Assembly: GCA_028671895.1 (NCBI GenBank)
Contig: CM053796.1
Coordinates: 28,518,860-28,582,859, forward strand
From: Oenanthe sinensis
Taxonomy: Eukaryota > Streptophyta > Magnoliopsida > Apiales > Apiaceae
DNA length: 64,000 nt
Direction: 5' to 3'
The notes beneath the pieces are model-generated. The model was not told the origin of the DNA. It worked only from the letters and a program-made list of their open reading frames with translations, and searched no databases. The translations under genes were made by a program, and so were the position numbers. Shown piece after piece: positions 57,360-64,000 of the stretch. Each line of letters begins with the position of its first letter. The first letter of the stretch is position 1.

Positions 57360-57812
57360 ATGGGAAATTTAGCATCTCGTTTTAGTGTTATAAACATCAA
57401 GAACTCTCTCAAAACATCCAAGCTTATAGATTTTTATGGAAATCTAAGGCACGTAAATGTACCCATTACAGTAGCAGAGCTTATGCTAGAACACCCCGGG
57501 TACTTTATTTCGCCAGCAGAAGATCTACGGCGCACTCTTCGTTTTCCGGCAATGAAAGCCGATGAGGAACTAGTAGGAGGAAAGTTGTACATGTTAGTAC
57601 CTACTACTAGGCTTCATTCTAAGGCTTCTGCATCGGAGATTGCAGTTTTGGATTCTGCTTTTCGGAAAAAAAGTTCGAAAAGGCCGTCGGCAAAGGTTTT
57701 GCCGACGGTGGTTGAGGAGGAAGAAGGGGAAGAGAGTAGTGCCGGGTTCAAAGTTTGCCGGTCGGAGAACAAGTGGATGCCTTCTTTGGAACCTATCTTT
57801 GAATGCCTTTGA
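57360..57812 (+). CDS. DUF4228/PADRE domain protein, single exon, 150 residues
   Basis: Members of this plant family are small, often stress-induced proteins of unknown biochemical role. The MGN start fits N-myristoylation and membrane attachment. The PADRE core includes KLIDFYGNLRHVNVPITVAE and LEHPGYFISPAEDL (residues 21-57), then GGKLYMLVP near residue 75. A disordered acidic run, VVEEEEGEESS, is near residues 117-127. The tail KWMPSLEPIFE is conserved in the family. No intron is visible, and the frame is intact. A partial second copy lies 3 kb downstream. Confidence 0.88.
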   Translation: MGNLASRFSVINIKNSLKTSKLIDFYGNLRHVNVPITVAELMLEHPGYFISPAEDLRRTLRFPAMKADEELVGGKLYMLVPTTRLHSKASASEIAVLDSAFRKKSSKRPSAKVLPTVVEEEEGEESSAGFKVCRSENKWMPSLEPIFECL

Positions 57813-58470
57813 CTAAAATTGGTAGTAGTAGGATGTTTATGTTTACGACTTGTCAAAGCACTCACGGTGTTAATTAATCTGGAATGGTCTATTCACCGTT
57901 TACTATTTATATTTTTTTTACTTTATAAATGAAACAATCTGCATTTTTTTGAATTATTATCTTATAATAAGTAATAAAATCTGATATTAATGATGACAAA
58001 TATAAATAATATTGCGACAAAAAATTTATACATTTTGACTCCTAATGACAAATATAATTGTAAACAATTTACGATTAACTAAATTTAAGATACAAATATC
58101 AGGTGTCAATACAATATTAATACAAAATCTTTAAAATTCAATACACTCCAACAATCCAATTTTATTTTAAAGTAAATCTAAAAATTGAAAATAATGAGAT
58201 GTAAATCAGTAAATAAACAATCGACTTATTATTATTCTCAAAACTAGTAAACATTTCATTAAAACAATTTTTTTTCAAAAATAATATAAATTTCAAAAAC
58301 ATTCGAGTAAAAGATCCAAACCTGCAATTTTAAAGTATTAAAAATTCTCAATTTAAAATAGTATTATTTTCTTATAAAATTTCATAATTTTACTTTAGAA
58401 CCAAAGCAATGCTTTGTCAATGACCAAAATCTTATTTTTAATTTTATTCCTCAAAATCCAAAGTTTGATA
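57813..58470. other. AT-rich spacer after the PADRE gene
   Basis: Starts with the gene's 3' flank (57840-57910), which is repeated at 61720-61790. The remainder has no recognisable feature. Confidence 0.5.
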
Positions 58471-58919
58471 CTCTCTCTATCTCTAGTCTTATTTATAGGT
58501 CGTTTTACTTTTTACACATAATTTTAGGTAATTTGACTACATAGCTAGAAGTAATATTTTTTAAATTTTCTTTTTGTGAATTAAAATTTAAATATTACTT
58601 CATCCGTCCCACCCATTTGTTTACGTTTCGGAGAGAAGGTCTGACACACATTTTAAGGTGCATATAAAGTATAGTTCCATAATTTAAATTTTTATTCCGA
58701 AAAAAAAAATTAAAAATAAGTTATGCAACTAAACTTTATATGCACGTTAAAATGCGTGCCGGACCTTCTCTCCGAAACGTAAACAAATGGATGGGACGGA
58801 GGTAGTATATTTTTATTCAGAAAAAGAAAATTTAAAATATATAAATTTTAACTATATGGTCAAAACACCTAAAATTACGTGCAAGAAATTCAGTGACCTA
58901 TATAAAGGACTAGAGAGAG
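58471..58919. mobile_element. Stowaway-like MITE, outer element of a nested pair
   Basis: Ends CTCTCTCTATCTCTAGTC and, in reverse, CTCTCTCTAGTCCTTTATA are followed on both sides by ATAGGTC. The inner inverted sequences include AATTTTAGGT on both arms. TA duplications are at 58469-58470 and 58920-58921. It contains the MITE at 58598-58805. Confidence 0.75.
58598..58805. mobile_element. Stowaway-like MITE, inner element
   Basis: A 208-bp element with about 45-bp inverted ends, CTTCATCCGTCCCACCCATT and CTACCTCCGTCCCATCCATT, each running on into TGTTTACGTTTCGGAGAG. TA is on both sides (58596-58597 and 58806-58807). Confidence 0.85.
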
Positions 58920-58960
58920 TATATCATACGCTCTATTGCTCTAGTTATGCGCGCTTATTA

Positions 58961-60570
58961 AGAGCAGGCGCAACGGAGTCCCATTTTGTGCCTCGATTTC
59001 AGCAAACATGGACTGTCACCATTTTTTTGGGTTGAATGAATATTTGAGAAGTGGGACGTCCCTATAAAAAGGGACAAACCATTTGTATTTATTTGACCCC
59101 ACCCATTATACTTTTTAATTTAAAATATAGTATCTGTTGCACATGTTGTTACAATTATTTGTGAATAATAGATCCGTTGAAAATAAAAATATAGATAAAA
59201 TAGAGTCGTTGAACGATTATAAATTTAAGTATAAATAGAACATACGTTTTCTTATTTATTCACAATTTTTCTACTTTACAAATAAATTCTTGAGATTATT
59301 TTACAAAACGAATCCTAATAATTCTCAATCTCCAATCCCACAAAATATCAACTAAAATATCCATTATGGCCAACAATTCTAATGCAATGAAATATTTCAT
59401 TACAGAGATGTTTTTCGATGATTCTGTAGACGAATGACGTCATGAACTTGTTAATGAAATTTTTGGAGAAGGCTCTTCATCAAAGGCTCGTAGGATGATA
59501 TACAGAAATCGTGAAGTATACCATGAACGCCTAGTGAGAGATTATTTCGTAGAATCTCCGGTGTACAGTCTAGAGACATTCCGACGAAGGTTTCGAATGA
59601 GAAGACATATTTTTCTTCGTATTGTGAATTCTCTTTCGGATTTTGATCCATATTTTCAGCATAGAGTTGATGCATTAGGAAGAAAGGGTCTATCACCTTT
59701 AGAAAAATGTATTGCAGCAATGCGTATGTTGGCATATGGAATATCTGTTGATCTTGTTGATGACTATGTAAGAATCGGCGAGTCAACTGTTGTTGAATGT
59801 TTGAAGAAGTTTGTTGGGGATGTGATTTTAGTATTTGAAAATTAATACTTGTAAAACCGAATTCAATTGATGTTTAACGTTTACTAGAAATGGGGGAGGC
59901 TCGCGGATTTCCTAGTATGATGGGCAGCATTAATTGTATGCACTGGCAGTGAAAAAATTGTTCCAAAGCTCGGAAAAGAATGTTCTTGAGTGGGCACAAA
60001 GACATTCCAACAATCTTACTTGAAGTGGTTGCCTAACTTGATTTATGGATATGACATGCTTTTTTCGGAGTTGCTGGTTAAAACAATGACATAAATGTTC
60101 TAGACCAATCACCATTGTTTGATGAAGTGCTTGAAGGTAGTGCTCTAGAAATAAATTACAATGTGAATGGAAATAATTATAACATGGGGTACTATTTAAC
60201 AGATGGCATATATTCTGAATGGGCAACGTTTGTTAATTCGTTCCCACGTCCGCATGGTGAAAAGAGAAAATTATTTTCCAAATATCAAGAAAGTCACCGG
60301 AAAGATGTAGATCGAGCATTTTGTGTATTGCAGTCTCGCTTTGTAATTGTACGTGATCTAGCACAATTTTGGGACAAAAGAGATCTCGCTAAAATAATGA
60401 GAGCTTGCATCATTTTACACATCATGATTGTCGAGGATGAGAGATACACATATGCCACTCCATTTGGTCTGCTACGATTGGAGCATGATGTCCGCTTTTT
60501 TGGAAAAGCCACTTTATTTATACGTGTCATGCAAATGAAATAAAAGTTGGGACCCCACGATGCGGATGCT
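58961..60570 (+). mobile_element. PIF/Harbinger-type transposon, degenerate
   Basis: Left end AGAGCAGGCGCAACGGAGTCC and right end AGCATCCGCATCGTGGGGTCC (reverse) are inverted repeats. Both are flanked by TTA (58958-58960 and 60571-60573), the usual Harbinger duplication. It carries a broken transposase on the plus strand. At 1.6 kb it is short, and no second (Myb-like) ORF was found. Confidence 0.75.
59366..60543 (+). pseudogene. PIF/Harbinger transposase (DDE_Tnp_4/HARBI1-like) pseudogene
   Basis: ATG at 59366 runs to a TGA near 59435. The same frame then continues at 59495-59845 (VSP-type SPVYSLETFRRRFRMRRHIF; LSPLEKCIAAMRMLAYG). After a shift come GFPSMMGSINCMHW, WHAFFGVAG, NDINVLDQSPLFDEVL and YLTDGIYSEWATFVNSFPRP. 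The first catalytic Asp, normally in GSIDCMHW, is Asn here. The C-terminal part includes DVDRAFCVLQSRF. Several stops and shifts are present. Confidence 0.85.
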
Positions 60571-60624
60571 TTAAAGGTATGTAAGCCAAAATTTTACATC
60601 ATTTTCAGTAATTTTTTATTGTCT

Positions 60625-61790
60625 ACGAAAGTTCGAAAAAGACGTCGGCAAAGGTTTTGTCGACTGTGGTTAATGAGGAAGAAGAAGGGGAAGAGAGTAG
60701 TGTCGGGTTCAAAGTTTGCCGGTCGAAGAACAAGTGGATGCCTTCTTTGGAACCTATCTATGAAGGCATTTCACTAAAATCGGTAGTAGTAGGATGTTTA
60801 AGTTTAGGACCACAGCCGTACCTGAGATTTGGAGTACTTGTATAAAAATTTTAAAAAGTGCCCTAATAACTAAAAAAAGTATATAAAATAATAAAAATTA
60901 ATTGACAATTATAAAGAAAATTCAACAATTAAAATGCATAAAATAATTTTATTACATAATGATAATTAACCGAAAATTGTAAAGTAATAAAACAAGTATA
61001 TAGTTTACATAAATTATCTGAAAACTGTTCTTCTAACATTTTTTTGAAGAAAACTTACTAATATATATTTGAGCGTTAAGTAGAATCTTATGTGAAATAA
61101 ATAAGTTATACATATAAATTTTAATATATTATGTTATAATAAAAAAAGATATAACATTGATAAAAAAGAATCACATAAAAACTAATTTATATATAAACTC
61201 GTTTAAATTTGTATTATTGTATAAAATCATTATTCAATTCATTCTATATTTAAATTTATTTGTTTCATATAATATATATACATTAAAAATGTATATAATT
61301 TAAAATAAATTAATTACCTAAACACTGAAGCATTACATGATGATATAATATTTTATATATTGTCACCCAAACAAAATTAGTGTACACATTTAAATAAATT
61401 AACTTTAATGAAGTAATTAAAACTAGTAATTTACCTCGTTAAAGGAGAGTTTCTCAATTCAAACATTTATTTCTACTAACATGTTTTCTATATTACTGTG
61501 TCTAAAATTTATGTGACTTATTCAAGATAACAAATAAAATTATTAAAATATATAACATTTTCCAATCTTTTTTATTTACAATTTTTTAAATTCAAAAATA
61601 AAAATTATAGTTTTTTTTTGCTATCTTTTTCCATTTTAGTATACCTATATGTATAAATTGACATAAAAAAAATGTATCATAATATATTTGAAGGTCCTAA
61701 GGCACAGCTCTTTTTAGGACTTGTCAAAACCCTCACGGACTCACGGTGTTCAGGAATGGTCTTTTCACCGTTTACTATTTATATTTAAAT
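60625..61790 (+). pseudogene. Truncated second copy of the PADRE gene 3' part, split by a hAT-like element
   Basis: Bases 60625-60810 match the 3' part of the 57360-57812 gene (VVNEEEEGEESS, GFKVCRSKNKWMPSLEPI), and 61713-61790 match its 3' flank (CACGGTGTT, CACCGTTTACTATTTAT). The 5' half of the gene is absent. The stop codon position has changed (TTTGACTAA became TTTCACTAA), so the frame runs on. A 902-bp insertion lies between the two blocks. Confidence 0.85.
60811..61712. mobile_element. hAT-like non-autonomous insertion in the PADRE pseudogene copy
   Basis: Perfect eight-base duplications TTTAGGAC (60803-60810 and 61713-61720) flank it. The ends ACAGCCGTACCTGAG and, in reverse, AGAGCTGTGCCTTAG are inverted with 11 of 15 matches. 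The interior is AT-rich with no coding frame. Removing it rejoins the sequence that matches 57840-57860. Confidence 0.85.
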
Positions 61791-61831
61791 TAACTATCAA
61801 AATTTTAATGTTTAAATTATAATAATATAGT

Positions 61832-62481
61832 CAGTGGCGGATCCAGCCCCCTATAGTATTGGGATCAATTTTTTTAATCAAATAATAAATTAATTTAAAA
61901 ATTAATGTATTTATATATAAATATGACAAAAATATAGTTATAAAATTTTATGACCTATATAAACATATTAGACTAATATTGTGTTTGAGAATCTTAATTT
62001 CATTTCAAATGACAAGATTTAAGTTGTCATTTCAAATTCTTATATTTGTACTAATATTTGAATTTCTTGGAATTCAAATGAAATCCTAATCTAAATTCTT
62101 GTGATTACCCAAACATGTTATTTGATCAAATCTGAAATTTTAAATGAAATTCATGTTCTCAAACAGGTCATAAAGGAATTTGCATTCATATGAGATTAGA
62201 AGTTAAATTTTTATGAAATAAAAGAAATTTTTATATTTAAAACACGGTACAAAACACTATCAATTAGAGTATATATCATTAATTATCAAAATAATTAATA
62301 AACATATATCATTAAATAACTGAGAAGAAAAGCAGAACAAACTGAATTAAAAACTATGTATATGATGAATTATTATAGAAGAGATCTTTAATAACGGGAG
62401 TAATATGTATAGTAGTTAATTTTTTTTAAAAAAATTAAGTGGGGTCAACTGACCCCACCTGCCATACTGTATCCGCCACTG
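61832..62481. mobile_element. hAT-like non-autonomous element, 650 bp
   Basis: Perfect eight-base duplications AATATAGT (61824-61831 and 62482-62489). Inverted ends are CAGTGGCGGATCCAG and, in reverse, CAGTGGCGGATACAG. No ORF. The left end resembles that of the insertion at 41342, so the two may be one family. Confidence 0.9.
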
Positions 62482-62489
62482 AATATAGT

Positions 62490-64000
62490 TTGTGCTAATA
62501 TTTAAGTTAACGAATTTTATATCATATTTTTATTGATACTTGGTATAAATATTTTTATATTAAATTTTCATAGGGTTGAAAACTTATATTATACATATTT
62601 TCTTATTTTATATAAATTTATTAAAAAGATGGATAATAATAAATTAGTCAGAAAAGTTATAATGATAATAATTAAAAGTTATGTATAAAATTAAAATTGT
62701 ATTTAATATAAATATGTATGTAGTTTGGGTCTTTATTATATAATAATAATATTTTTTATATTTTGGACCCCAAATAGAATTTTATTTAATATACATATGT
62801 ATAGTGATTCATAAAAGAGGGCTAAAATACTTTAATTTCTTATGTTTGTGTAAATATGATTAAATCTCACGTAGCACACATGCTTGTTTTAATTTCTTTA
62901 TCTTTATGAATAGAATTCTGAATATAATCTTTATATTTATATGATTAATTTATACTACTTATTCAACAAATTAGATTGATTGATATGAGTTGATTTTCTG
63001 TTACGATAAATTGATGAAACAATAGCTTGGGCTCATGTGTTATAACAATAATAAAAATATATTATTTAATATATACATGTATGTAGTTCACCCATAGCCA
63101 CCGACCATAATATTTAATGTTTTGGGTTTAATTATTAATATATTGTACAAATCACATACGAGATTAATAAATTATATATTAATTATTTTGTATGATTTAA
63201 ATATTTAATTTAATGTAATAATTTATTTTATTTTTTTATTAATTACTTTCTATATTTTTTAATGAAATGTTGTTTAAGTGGGATATGTTATTATGAATCA
63301 TATTTATATTTTATTTTTTGGGATAATTATTAGAATTTGGATAAATAAATTAGTTTTAAGACAAATTCTCTGATATAAGTTGAAAGACATCTCATTAGTA
63401 TAATTTTTTATGTTAAAGAGAAATATGTGTTTCAATTAAAAGAATTATATATATTTTTTTAAACCTTACGATATGTCTATGGACCCACCCCTATTTAATA
63501 TAGAATCAAGGCCAACATAGTTTTTATTGAACAAGAAACTTATATGGCCTATTTAATATAGAATCAAGGCCAACATAGTTTTTATTGAGCAAGAAACTTA
63601 TATGGGCTATTGAGAGAGATCGTCACATACTGACTCACATATGAAATGAGAACGCCGCAACTGTATAGAGAAGGTTCTCTCAAACTAAGGATGAATAAAA
63701 TCTCGTAACTCTCCTAAAATACCAAACAAGGGTCTTCAATCACCCAAGCAAGCTCTTGAAGGCCTTCAATAACTTAGGAATCACTCAGGCAAACTCCTAA
63801 AGGCATTCAATAATATTATTCATGGATTTACTCCTTTTCAAACACGCCTAATTAAGATGCAGAGATTCTTCAATATATTTTCAAATAAGTATAATAGTCT
63901 TGTAAGGGGAATTGTATATCGAGTCCAATAAGTATGATGTAACAGCCCGCTCTTGTCAGATAAACACAATTGAAAATGTGTTAAATATTCTATACATCTT
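62490..64000. other. AT-rich terminal interval, no gene recognised
   Basis: Very AT-rich to about 63480. Then a 58-bp tandem pair and about 390 bp of more mixed composition (63606-64000), which could be the edge of an unrecognised repeat. No coding frame is supported. Confidence 0.4.
63490..63605 (+). repeat. Two tandem copies of a 58-bp unit
   Basis: Copies at 63490-63547 and 63548-63605 begin CCTATTTAATATAGAATCAA and differ at one or two bases, so the duplication is recent. Confidence 0.9.

Noticed and set aside
60547..60777. Arg/Lys-rich open frame after the Harbinger element
   Set aside because: It is an off-frame reading of the duplicated PADRE fragment.

Overview
This is nuclear DNA from a flowering plant. 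It is AT-rich and GT-AG introns are visible in two genes. It holds a SAR1 small GTPase gene, a SERK-type LRR receptor kinase gene and a DUF4228/PADRE gene, and otherwise layered plant LTR retrotransposons, a MULE, a PIF/Harbinger element and several MITEs. The products look eudicot. An asterid such as an Apiaceae species is possible, but that is a weak guess from the general look of the retroelement proteins.

Left two thirds (1-42.3 kb) is a nested transposon stack. At the left edge lies a degenerate minus-strand Ty1/copia (Sirevirus-like) element E (1 to about 4122, cut by the window). Next comes a minus-strand MuDR-type MULE transposase relic (A). Its C-terminal half is at 4175-5921 and its N-terminal half at 40386-42213. 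The two halves are separated by copia element B (5922-40385), flanked by a perfect 5-bp duplication TGTTC. Element B was itself hit twice. A young Sirevirus D (6211-17465) sits in B's 5' LTR. An Athila-type Ty3 element C (22271-33007, minus strand) sits in B's reverse transcriptase. A 509-bp hAT-like insertion (41342-41850, 8-bp duplication) splits the N-terminal MULE half. Relative order: A first, then B, then C and D. D is youngest by LTR similarity.

Element B has about 5.3 kb of decayed sense-strand coding sequence between pol and its 3' LTR. Its own sequence is also strongly enriched in the 7-mer AGAGTCT/AGACTCT. Element D has gag and pol in one frame separated by two stop codons, several polypurine-tract-like motifs, and a 24/25-bp tandem array in its LTRs whose copy number alone explains the LTR length difference.

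Right third (42.3-64 kb) is a gene-bearing segment. It has two abutting MITEs (43091-43724), an intact three-exon SAR1 gene (44682-47564), a short Ty3 reverse-transcriptase scrap (about 48.4-48.65 kb), and an 11-exon SERK-like receptor kinase gene (49169-54332). The kinase gene has an altered glycine loop and one intron without GT-AG ends. Then come a 153-bp tandem duplication, an insertion with a 10-bp duplication, an intronless PADRE gene (57360-57812), a Stowaway-like MITE nested in another, a dead PIF/Harbinger element, and a truncated second copy of the PADRE gene's 3' part. That copy is itself split by a hAT-like insertion. The last 1.5 kb is AT-rich sequence with no recognised gene.

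No rRNA, CRISPR or functional tRNA gene was seen. One degenerate tRNA-like (SINE-like) segment lies inside element C.
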